Part shown: positions 8,340-15,792 of the stretch, piece after piece
Position numbering within the stretch: the stretch's first letter is position 1
Layout: the number at the start of each line of letters is the position of its first letter
Assembly (NCBI GenBank): GCA_020622165.1
Contig: JACNMN010000012.1
Span: 87,129-151,128 of the forward strand
Direction of reading: 5' to 3'
DNA: 64,000 nucleotides
From: Boseongicola sp. H5
GTDB taxonomy: Bacteria; Pseudomonadota; Alphaproteobacteria; Rhodobacterales; Rhodobacteraceae
Position numbers and translations under genes: made by a program
The notes under the pieces: generated by a model
Told to the model about the DNA's origin: nothing
Databases searched by the model: none
What the model saw: only the letters and a program-made list of their open reading frames with translations

Positions 8340-9293
8340 TCACCTGTCCATGCTCTGGCTGAATCCGGTAAAATGCCGCGCCGCGGAGCGGGCATTCAGG
8401 ATCGCCTCGTCCAGAATCCGTGTCGGGGCGGCCATGTGGAGGGCCTTGCAGCCCACGGCAGGACCAACCGAGACCATCGGCAAATGGATATTCAACTCGT
8501 CATAGATATGACCGAACTCCGCGATGCTGATCCGAAGGGTATCCCCGAGTTCGAAGGCATCAAGCGCCTCGACCCGCGACAACAGGCAGACAAAATCGCC
8601 TTTGCCGGCATAGCTGATCATCCGGCTACTCGTCTTCAGACAGTCGGAGATGCAGGTCGCCACATCAATCATCACTTCGCTGAAAATCGACGGGCCGGCC
8701 TCATCGAACAGTTGTTGACCGTTCAGAACATGAAAGCCCACCGCCTTGGTCGACAAGGCCCGGAACACGCCGAGGGTTTTCAGATAGTTTTCCAGCGCGA
8801 GATACTCGATCGTACCGGCCACGCGCCGCATCGGGATCTGATCGGCAAAGCGGTAGGACGGCGTGGCAAACACATCCGCGCCGCCATGGTTGATTGCATG
8901 CTGCGTGCGGAGACGTTCGCGCACAAGCGTGTGCAGAACACCCAGCCGGGTGTTGATCTCGATCTCGTCGATCGGTTTTGTCAGGTAATCGGTCGCACCC
9001 GCGGCAAAGGCCTGATCGATATGGGCCCGGTCCGCCAGGATCGTGTTCATCACGATGGGCGTTTCTTCATATTCCGGATTTGCCCTGATTTCCTCACACA
9101 GCTCGATCCCGTTCATCTCCGGCATCTGGATATCCAGAATGAAGCAGTCGAACGGCACCTGCGTGTTCGACAACAGCTCCAGCGCCTCGGCGCCGGAGGT
9201 GACGAACGTCACGTTGGCGTAACCCAGTCGCGTCAGTGTTGACTCGAACAGAGCCAGGAAATCGGGATCGTCATCAACGGCCAGGATCTTCAT
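8340..9293 (-). CDS. Response regulator with C-terminal degenerate GGDEF-like domain
   Basis: A 317-residue cytoplasmic protein. Residues 1-115 are a CheY-like receiver with the acidic pocket DDD at 7-9, phospho-acceptor Asp54 in LDIQMPEMNG, and conserved Lys106 in LTKP. The remaining ~190 residues align in layout with a diguanylate cyclase fold, but the GGDEF signature is reduced to GKGDF at 230-234 (YAGKGDFVCLL), so catalysis is doubtful. It is therefore more likely a receptor or protein-interaction output than an enzyme. The Hpt gene follows 22 bp downstream. A perfect CtrA-type box lies about 50 bp upstream of the start. Confidence 0.85.
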   Translation of the reverse strand: MKILAVDDDPDFLALFESTLTRLGYANVTFVTSGAEALELLSNTQVPFDCFILDIQMPEMNGIELCEEIRANPEYEETPIVMNTILADRAHIDQAFAAGATDYLTKPIDEIEINTRLGVLHTLVRERLRTQHAINHGGADVFATPSYRFADQIPMRRVAGTIEYLALENYLKTLGVFRALSTKAVGFHVLNGQQLFDEAGPSIFSEVMIDVATCISDCLKTSSRMISYAGKGDFVCLLSRVEALDAFELGDTLRISIAEFGHIYDELNIHLPMVSVGPAVGCKALHMAAPTRILDEAILNARSAARHFTGFSQSMDR

Positions 9294-9341
9294 TCAATGC
9301 CTCAGCTTCTAGCGCGCGACACTGTTTTAGTGCCGCAAAAG

Positions 9342-9357
9342 TTAACCACTCATTAAC
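9342..9357. promoter_or_regulatory. CtrA-type box TTAA-N7-TTAAC
   Basis: The sequence TTAACCACTCATTAAC is an exact match to the CtrA recognition pattern TTAA-N7-TTAAC. It lies 49 bp upstream of the response regulator start at 9293, in the only AT-rich patch of this gap, and another TTAA follows at 9364. In Rhodobacteraceae CtrA controls motility, gene-transfer-agent and c-di-GMP functions, so the phosphorelay cluster is a plausible CtrA target. Binding is inferred from sequence alone. Confidence 0.6.
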
Positions 9358-9460
9358 TAAAAGTTAAATGTCGACAGTGGCATAAGTGGGGCGTGAATGT
9401 GGGAAATTGGGGGATTCATTCCAGACCTGAAATATCTGCCGGCACGGATCCATCGCCGGA

Positions 9461-9850
9461 TCAGGCCTCTTCCAGCAGGCTCCATGCGGAGCGGATCTGT
9501 GCCCCGAGCGACATCGGATCGAACGGCTTGGTGATCACCGCGAGGGCACCAGTATTGAGCAGATCCTGCGACAGGGAATCCTCGGCTTTCGCTGTCATGA
9601 AGATCGTCGGGATCTCGGGGCAATCCGGCCGCGCCTTGATCTGCTCCCAAAGATCGGGACCGGTCATGCCCGGCATCATGATGTCGAGCAGCAAGAGATC
9701 CGGAGCAAGCGCGTTGATGTTTTCGAGGGCCGCGGAGCCATTGTTGAACTGGTGCACCGTGAAGCTGTCGACCATCTCAAGTGCCATCCGGGCGATTTCC
9801 AGAATGTCATCGTCATCGTCCACATGCAGGATCGTTTTCAGCTCAGACAA
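9461..9850 (-). CDS. Single-domain response regulator
   Basis: A 129-residue CheY-like receiver from a TTG start at 9850, chosen because GAGGGAGAG stands about 7 nt upstream. The ATG at 9922 would lie inside the preceding kinase gene and add a basic, unconserved 24-residue leader. The phospho-acceptor is Asp56 in LLLDIMMPGMTG, with acidic residues HVDDDDD at 9-15 and Lys108 in ITKP. There is no output domain, so it acts by protein contact or as a relay intermediate. It follows the PAS-kinase gene by 43 bp and is probably co-transcribed with it. Confidence 0.87.
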   Translation of the reverse strand: MSELKTILHVDDDDDILEIARMALEMVDSFTVHQFNNGSAALENINALAPDLLLLDIMMPGMTGPDLWEQIKARPDCPEIPTIFMTAKAEDSLSQDLLNTGALAVITKPFDPMSLGAQIRSAWSLLEEA

Positions 9851-9893
9851 GGCTCTCTCCCTCACATCCGCGTCCGTCTTGACGCCTTTTTTG

Positions 9894-11597
9894 CTACGCC
9901 ACCGCTTCGTCGCGCGCTTCAAGCCCTTCCGCTTCGATCAGCATGTCCGCCTCGCCCGCATCAAGCTTCGTCATTTCAAAGTAGAATATGGTGCCCTTGC
10001 CCAACTGCGTGTCGAAGGCAATCGTGCCGCCATGGCGTTGAATGATCTTCTTGCTGATCGTCAGGCCAAGCCCGGTTCCGGGCCGGGAATGCTCGCTGGT
10101 GCCTTCAACCTGGAAAAAGCTGTCGAAAAGCGTCTTGTGCGCGGATTCGGGAATGCCCGGACCATGATCCGCAACGCAGACCCGCCATGCATCGGCCCGG
10201 TCCTCGATATAGAGATCCACTTTGGCGCCAGCGGGGGAGAATTTCGCCGCGTTGGACATCAGGTTGGACATCACCTGCATCAGTCTCGACTGATCGCCAC
10301 TAACAAGGGCCGGTGTATCCATGGCGGCCACGGCGTATTCCACGCCGAACTGTTCTCCGTATCCGGCATTGGCCTCGGCAGCTTCTTGCAGAAGATCGCG
10401 CAGGTCCATCTGTTTGTTGACGAAGCTCATCTCGCCGGAGTCGATTTTTTCCAGCGCCAGAATATCGTTCACGATCTCCAGAAGACGGTCGCTGTTGCGG
10501 TGCGCGACGGAGATCATTCGGCGGATATCGGGGCTGAGTTCCCCGACCGCACCGGACTCGATCAACCGCAAGGCGCCCTTGATGGATGTCAAAGGCGTCC
10601 GCAATTCGTGGCTGACCATCGAGACCGAGTTGAGCTTGAGGCTCTCGGCCTGCTTGCGCTCGGTGATGTCGCGGATGACAGAGATCAGGCTGGGTTTGCC
10701 ATGCGGACCGGTATCGAAATGCGTGAGGATCTCGACCGGCCCCTGATCGTGCATCACCTCGATCGTCACCTCCTTGGCTTCGCCATTCAAAAGCGGTGCG
10801 AGGTAGCGCTCGAAAAGACCGTGATCGAACTTGGTGAAGGTGTCGGACATCTTCTTGCCTTCAAGATCGCCCTGCGCCCAGCCAAGGCGCTTCCGGCAGT
10901 TCTTGTTTGCATAGATGATCTCGAACGTGTCCGGGTCATACACGATCACACCATCGGGAAGCCCCTCGATAACCGCATTCCGACCGTCCGACGCGGCCTC
11001 CGCCCGGGCCTTGGTCAGATCCGTGCGGACCGAGATGCTGTCGACATGAACGCCCGCCTTGTCGAAACGCGGGATGATCGTGGTCTGCACGATGACGGTG
11101 TTGCCATTTTTGGCTTTGAGCCGTTGCTCGCCCTGCCAATAGCCACCCTTTGATACGATGGCCCAGATATCGTAGAATTTCGCGTTTTCGTCATCCTCGT
11201 CATAGAGGATATCGGGAAGCTGGCCCACAATCTCGTCGAACTCGTATCCGAACGTCTTTACGAAATTCTGGTTGATCTCCTTGATACGACCATCCGTATG
11301 CGCCACGCTGACAATCGTATGCTCGCTCAGCGCCTGGTCCCGCAGACCAATCGCTTCGTCAAACGCCGCAGACATCGCGGAGGCCGCCTTCGGATCGGTG
11401 ATTTTCGCGTAAGCGATGCTGATCACGGTGATCAGCGCGACCAGCGCGGATGTCATGATGAACAGCAATGTGAAACGCTCAGGTCCCGCCTCCGTGATGG
11501 ACGGAACCCAGGTATGAAGAAGCATCGTCAGACCCAGAGCGACGGCGGTGTTGCTAACCACCAGCGCCAGCAGGGAAATCTTGCGGATTCTCTTCAT
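9894..11597 (-). CDS. PAS-domain sensor histidine kinase
   Basis: A 567-residue membrane sensor kinase. Two hydrophobic segments near residues 8-30 and 43-63 bracket a short periplasmic loop. Two PAS domains follow (about 90-195 and 205-320), then HisKA with His330 in SHELRTPLTS, then HATPase_c with the NLMSNAAKF N-box and the GTGLGL G-box. The ATG at 11597 was preferred over 11627 for its GAGG ribosome site. No receiver is fused, so its partners are probably the separate receiver immediately downstream and the relay proteins beyond it. Confidence 0.9.
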   Translation of the reverse strand: MKRIRKISLLALVVSNTAVALGLTMLLHTWVPSITEAGPERFTLLFIMTSALVALITVISIAYAKITDPKAASAMSAAFDEAIGLRDQALSEHTIVSVAHTDGRIKEINQNFVKTFGYEFDEIVGQLPDILYDEDDENAKFYDIWAIVSKGGYWQGEQRLKAKNGNTVIVQTTIIPRFDKAGVHVDSISVRTDLTKARAEAASDGRNAVIEGLPDGVIVYDPDTFEIIYANKNCRKRLGWAQGDLEGKKMSDTFTKFDHGLFERYLAPLLNGEAKEVTIEVMHDQGPVEILTHFDTGPHGKPSLISVIRDITERKQAESLKLNSVSMVSHELRTPLTSIKGALRLIESGAVGELSPDIRRMISVAHRNSDRLLEIVNDILALEKIDSGEMSFVNKQMDLRDLLQEAAEANAGYGEQFGVEYAVAAMDTPALVSGDQSRLMQVMSNLMSNAAKFSPAGAKVDLYIEDRADAWRVCVADHGPGIPESAHKTLFDSFFQVEGTSEHSRPGTGLGLTISKKIIQRHGGTIAFDTQLGKGTIFYFEMTKLDAGEADMLIEAEGLEARDEAVA

Positions 11598-11737
11598 TCT
11601 TTGCCTCGGCAACCACTCAGCTGGCAACGACAGTTCAAGCGCCGGCCATTATTGTTTTCCAGCGAAAACTGACGCGAAATTCAGGCCTAAATAAGACACA
11701 ATCGTCAACATAGCGGGCGATTATCGGGCATTTATCG

Positions 11738-13753
11738 TCAACGCGCCGCCGCCCCCCGCTCTCGTTGTGGCGCTTCCAGTTCCACCCGGAAAACGCTTCC
11801 CTGCCCCTCCACACTTCTCACCTTGATGGTGCCACCATGAAGTTCAGCGAGATGTTTTGCAATCGGCAAGCCGAGGCCCACGCCATCATGTTTGCGACTA
11901 TTCGAAGCATCAACCTGCACAAAACGCTCAAAAATCTGGTCAATCTGATCCGGTGCGATTCCGCAGCCGGTATCCTCGACCTCGACCCATGTCTGCCCGC
12001 CATCCGATCCCGTCCGGACGGTCACGGTCCCGCTGTCGGTGAATTTCACGGCGTTTCCGATCAGATTGAGCAGGATCTGACGCAGCCGCAATGGATCGGC
12101 CAGAACCTCGTGCGCACCGGTCTCGACGATGATGTCGATCCCCTTCTTCGACGCGGCCAGTTGGAACTGTTCCACCAGTTCATCGACAATCGGCTCAAGT
12201 TCCAGCCGATCCGAGTGCAGTTGCAGCGTTCCTTCGTCAATCGCGGCCATGTCGAGGATGCCGGAGATCAATCCCATCAGCTGACGGCCCGAGACATCAA
12301 TCTGCCTGCTGAATTTCTCCAGATCGGCCTTGAAGCTTTCAAGGCTTTCCTGCGCGCCATCGAAGTCCTTTATCGCGAGCCGGTTCTGCGTTTTCTTGAA
12401 ATTCGGCAGCGAGTCCGGCTTTTTCAGAAAGGCATTGTATCCCAGCACGACCGTCAGCGGTGTACGCAACTCATGGCTGACCGTATTCAGAAACTCGGTC
12501 TTGGCCGCATTCGCGGCCTCGGATCTTGCAACCGCTTCCTTCAGTTCCGTGATGTCAACGCGCAGACCGGCCACACTGCCCGACGGCGTGGCACGTTCGA
12601 CCACGCGGAGCCAGCGCCCATCCGACAGCTTTATCTCAAGCATCTCGCCCGGGTTGCGCTGTGCCGCCACGCGCTCCGCGATCCACTCTTCCTCGCGACC
12701 CTTGGATAAAGGATATTGTCCGGTCTCAACTCCACGACGGAGAATGTCTTCAAATCGCGCGCCGGGCACCATCAATTCGGCAGATGTGGGGTAAAGCGCC
12801 TTGTAGCGCTGGTTGCACATGATCAGACGGCCGGATTTGTCGTAGAGCGCAAAGGCGTCATCAAGCGCTTCGATGGCTTCGGACAGTTGCGTCTCCGCGG
12901 CATCCTTGCGATCCACGACCCATTGGAAGACCCTCATCAGCACCATGACCAGAGCCGCAAGGGCCAGCACGATGAACCAGATCTGATACCGGTCCGGCGG
13001 CAAGGCCGGCCAGCCGCCCGACGGCACCATCGACAAGGTCCAGTTCACTCCGGGCGCGATCACCGAAGTGGAAACCGGGTCCATGAACAAGACTTCACTG
13101 GAGCCAGACAGGATGCGCCCGTCCCGATCCTGCACCACATAAGCAATGTCGAGGTTCTCGACGGCGAGACCGGCCGTCTCGAACAGCCCATCGGCGTCGA
13201 TCACCAGCGATACGACGCCCCAGAACTGGTTTTCGAAAGAGTTCGAGTAGTATCCGAACACCGCGGATCTGGTGACGAAACCACGCCCGCCCTGCACCAG
13301 ATCGATCGGGCCGTCGATAATGGTCTCACCCGTTGCGATGGATCTCTCGACCGCGTCCATAAGGTCCGCCCGCTCGCGCAGATCAAGACCGAGCGCCGCT
13401 TGGTTCGGGGCAAACGGATAGACATACTCGATGACCAGATCCGGAGCCGCGGCGACGTTGATCACATTTTCCACGTTCCGGATAAGCTGGCTTGTCACGC
13501 GTTCGAATTCCCGCCGAGACATATCCGGCCGGGAGGCGAATGCCGCCATAATTCCTTCGGTGATCAGGATCTTCTCGTTGATCGCGCGCTCAAGAGCCGA
13601 TTGGAATTCGTTGTTGGATTCGATCAGCTGAAGCCTTTGATCAGACCGGAAATGATCGGAGTTCTCCATGTCCAGCACGATGCCGAAGGCAATCGCGGCA
13701 ATCAGAACAGCGAGGTAGCGAATATAGGAGACTGCGGCCTTCAGGAGCGTCAT
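11738..13753 (-). CDS. CHASE-domain sensor histidine kinase
   Basis: A 671-residue membrane kinase. A first TM at about residues 11-28, a periplasmic CHASE-type ligand-binding domain (about 55-240, with the EYVYPFAPNQAALGLDL-type block common to CHASE), and a second TM at 258-278 precede a PAS domain (290-400). HisKA has His427 in VSHELRTPLTV, and HATPase_c carries NLIGNAVKF and GVGLGLPIAK. The ligand is unknown. It is separated from the PAS kinase by 140 bp and read in the same direction. The region upstream carries repeated TAAC half-sites. Confidence 0.9.
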   Translation of the reverse strand: MTLLKAAVSYIRYLAVLIAAIAFGIVLDMENSDHFRSDQRLQLIESNNEFQSALERAINEKILITEGIMAAFASRPDMSRREFERVTSQLIRNVENVINVAAAPDLVIEYVYPFAPNQAALGLDLRERADLMDAVERSIATGETIIDGPIDLVQGGRGFVTRSAVFGYYSNSFENQFWGVVSLVIDADGLFETAGLAVENLDIAYVVQDRDGRILSGSSEVLFMDPVSTSVIAPGVNWTLSMVPSGGWPALPPDRYQIWFIVLALAALVMVLMRVFQWVVDRKDAAETQLSEAIEALDDAFALYDKSGRLIMCNQRYKALYPTSAELMVPGARFEDILRRGVETGQYPLSKGREEEWIAERVAAQRNPGEMLEIKLSDGRWLRVVERATPSGSVAGLRVDITELKEAVARSEAANAAKTEFLNTVSHELRTPLTVVLGYNAFLKKPDSLPNFKKTQNRLAIKDFDGAQESLESFKADLEKFSRQIDVSGRQLMGLISGILDMAAIDEGTLQLHSDRLELEPIVDELVEQFQLAASKKGIDIIVETGAHEVLADPLRLRQILLNLIGNAVKFTDSGTVTVRTGSDGGQTWVEVEDTGCGIAPDQIDQIFERFVQVDASNSRKHDGVGLGLPIAKHLAELHGGTIKVRSVEGQGSVFRVELEAPQRERGAAAR

Positions 13754-13853
13754 CTCTATCCTTGTCGTTGCAGGGTCCGCACGCCCACCACTTGCCTGCC
13801 CTCGGGTTTCTTTAGCTCTACACTATAGGACAATCCTATGTTGTTAATAAGAA

Positions 13854-13880
13854 CTAACAAATGGTTAACGATTTACTAAC
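13854..13880. promoter_or_regulatory. Array of CtrA-like half-sites with 11-bp period
   Basis: Three half-sites CTAAC, TTAAC and CTAAC begin at 13854, 13865 and 13876, exactly 11 bp apart, giving two overlapping (C/T)TAA-N7-(C/T)TAAC boxes. The surrounding 13840-13890 stretch is strongly AT-rich compared with its neighbourhood. It lies about 100 bp upstream of the CHASE kinase start. Each box has one mismatch to the CtrA consensus, so the site is weaker evidence than the one at 9342. The rest of the gap to 14022 shows no gene. Confidence 0.45.
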
Positions 13881-14022
13881 CACTTAAAGTATTTTTTAGA
13901 TAGCTGCCCGAGGCGAGGCAGGCAAGTGCAGAATGCCCCACCAATCGAAACTCCCCAAACGTTTGAACTAAGGCCATCTTGGGCACAACAGTTCCGCGGA
14001 CAATCGACCCGCGGCTGCGATC

Positions 14023-15345
14023 TCAGGATGCAATTGCCCGGTCGACCGCGCGCGCAAGCTTTCCGACAAGCTCTTCGATCTGCGCATCCTCAATAATGAA
14101 AGGCGGTGCAAGAAGGATATGATCGCCGTGCCGCCCATCAACCGTTCCTCCCGCAGGGTAGCAGATCAACCCCTCCCCCATCGCGGCGGCCTTGACCTTC
14201 GCGTGCAGTTTCCGGCCCGGATCGAAGGCGCGTTTGCTGTCGCGATCGGCAACCAGTTCGACCCCCCGGAAAAGGCCGCGCCCGCGCAGGTCGCCGACAT
14301 GGGGGTGTTGCCCAAACGCATCTTGCAAGGCCGTCTCCAACTGCGCGCCCCGGGTTCCGACCCGCGCGATCAGGCCCCGCTCCAGGATGGCGCTGACCAC
14401 CGCATGGCCGGCCGCGGCGGAAAGCGGATGGCCGTGATAGGTATGTCCATGCTGAAAGCTGCCGGAGCCGTTGAGAATGGCATTGTAGATCGCCCCAGAA
14501 CACAGCATCGCGCCCACCGGCGCATAGCCCGCGCCAAGACCCTTCGCGATGGTCACGATATCGGGCGCCACGCCCTCCTGCTCGCATGCGAAGAAACTGC
14601 CGGTCCGTCCCATTCCGCACATGACCTCATCAAGGATCAGAAGCACACCGTGACGGTCGCAGATCTCGCGGATGCGCGTGAAGTATCCCTCCACCGCAGG
14701 AACCGCCCCGGCCGTGGCGCCGACAACCGGCTCGGCGATGAAGGCCATGACCGTTTCGGGGCCCAGCCGTTCGATCTCGGTCTCCAACTCGTTCGCCGCA
14801 CGCTGGCCGTAATCCGCGAGGCTCTCGCCTTCGGCGCGCTCGCGATAGGCAAAGCATGGCGCGATGTGGCTGGTCTCGACCAGAAGCGGTGCGTATTTCT
14901 CCCGCCGCCATGCGTTCCCCCCGGCAGCCAGGGCACCGAGCGTGTTGCCATGATAGCTTTGCCTCCGCGCGATCACGCGGTGGCGATCTCGCTGCCCGAT
15001 CTCCAGAAAATACTGCCGGGCGAGTTTGAGGGCCGCCTCGATGGCCTCGGACCCGCCGGACAGGAGATAGACCTTGTCGATCCCCCCGGGCGCGTTCCCG
15101 ATCAGCAGATCGGCCAGAAGTTCAGCCGGCTCCGAAGTGAAAAAACCGGTATGGGCAAAAGCGAGCTGATCCAGTTGTGCATGTATTGCGGCGCGGATCT
15201 CGGGATCGGAATGACCAAGGCAGGACACGGCGGCGCCGCCCGATCCGTCCAGATACGCCTTGCCGGTGCTGTCATAGAGATAACAGCCCTCGCCGCGCAC
15301 CGCGGTTGGCAAACCTGCCCCGCCGCGACCGAAAACATGGCTCAC
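14023..15345 (-). CDS. Class III (omega-type) PLP-dependent aminotransferase
   Basis: A 440-residue fold-type I aminotransferase. The PLP lysine is Lys268 in VTIAKGLGAGYAP, the cofactor-binding Asp239 is in LILDEVMCGMGRTG, and the phosphate-binding region is LLSGGSEA at 95-102. Family members move an amino group between omega-amino acids, amines or beta-amino acids and pyruvate or 2-oxoglutarate. The exact substrate is not readable. It is the last gene after a TAXI-TRAP importer and a UspA protein with a 5-bp gap, so it probably works on the imported compound. Confidence 0.92.
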   Translation of the reverse strand: MSHVFGRGGAGLPTAVRGEGCYLYDSTGKAYLDGSGGAAVSCLGHSDPEIRAAIHAQLDQLAFAHTGFFTSEPAELLADLLIGNAPGGIDKVYLLSGGSEAIEAALKLARQYFLEIGQRDRHRVIARRQSYHGNTLGALAAGGNAWRREKYAPLLVETSHIAPCFAYRERAEGESLADYGQRAANELETEIERLGPETVMAFIAEPVVGATAGAVPAVEGYFTRIREICDRHGVLLILDEVMCGMGRTGSFFACEQEGVAPDIVTIAKGLGAGYAPVGAMLCSGAIYNAILNGSGSFQHGHTYHGHPLSAAAGHAVVSAILERGLIARVGTRGAQLETALQDAFGQHPHVGDLRGRGLFRGVELVADRDSKRAFDPGRKLHAKVKAAAMGEGLICYPAGGTVDGRHGDHILLAPPFIIEDAQIEELVGKLARAVDRAIAS

Positions 15346-15350
15346 TTGCG

Positions 15351-15782
15351 CTATCCTCCGCGGACGACAAAAACCGATTGCTTGGCGTGGCGCACGACAC
15401 GGGCGGCATTGGGGCCAAGTAGATAGTCGCTCAGCTCGGGCGTATGCGAACCCATAACGATCACATCGACCTGCAAGCGGTCAGCGGCCTCGATGATCCG
15501 GTCATAGACACGCCCATGCATGACATGCGGGTGCACCTCGACCGTGTCGGGGATGTTCTCGGCCACCCAGGCGGTCAGTTTCTCGCCAACCTGATGGAGC
15601 GCTTTCTCCTCGAACCCCTGCTCGAAAAAGCTGCCGACGACGGACATCCCGAAATCGGGCACCACGGTGATGACATGAAGTGTGCCGGCCCCCGGATCGC
15701 AAAGCCGCAATGCGGCAGGCAGGGCCTTGGACCAACTGTTTTCCGCCGAAAGGTCGATGGGCAAAAGGATTGTCTTGAACAT
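15351..15782 (-). CDS. UspA-family universal stress protein
   Basis: A 143-residue single-domain UspA protein with the N-terminal ILLPIDLSAENS strand and the nucleotide-binding region VMGSHTPELSDYLLGPNAAR near the C-terminus. It lies 10 bp after the TRAP permease and 5 bp before the aminotransferase. In the ectoine TRAP system TeaABCD a UspA protein (TeaD) regulates transport, so a regulatory subunit of the adjacent importer is the likely role (inference). Confidence 0.92.
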   Translation of the reverse strand: MFKTILLPIDLSAENSWSKALPAALRLCDPGAGTLHVITVVPDFGMSVVGSFFEQGFEEKALHQVGEKLTAWVAENIPDTVEVHPHVMHGRVYDRIIEAADRLQVDVIVMGSHTPELSDYLLGPNAARVVRHAKQSVFVVRGG

Positions 15783-15792
15783 CTCTCTCTCC

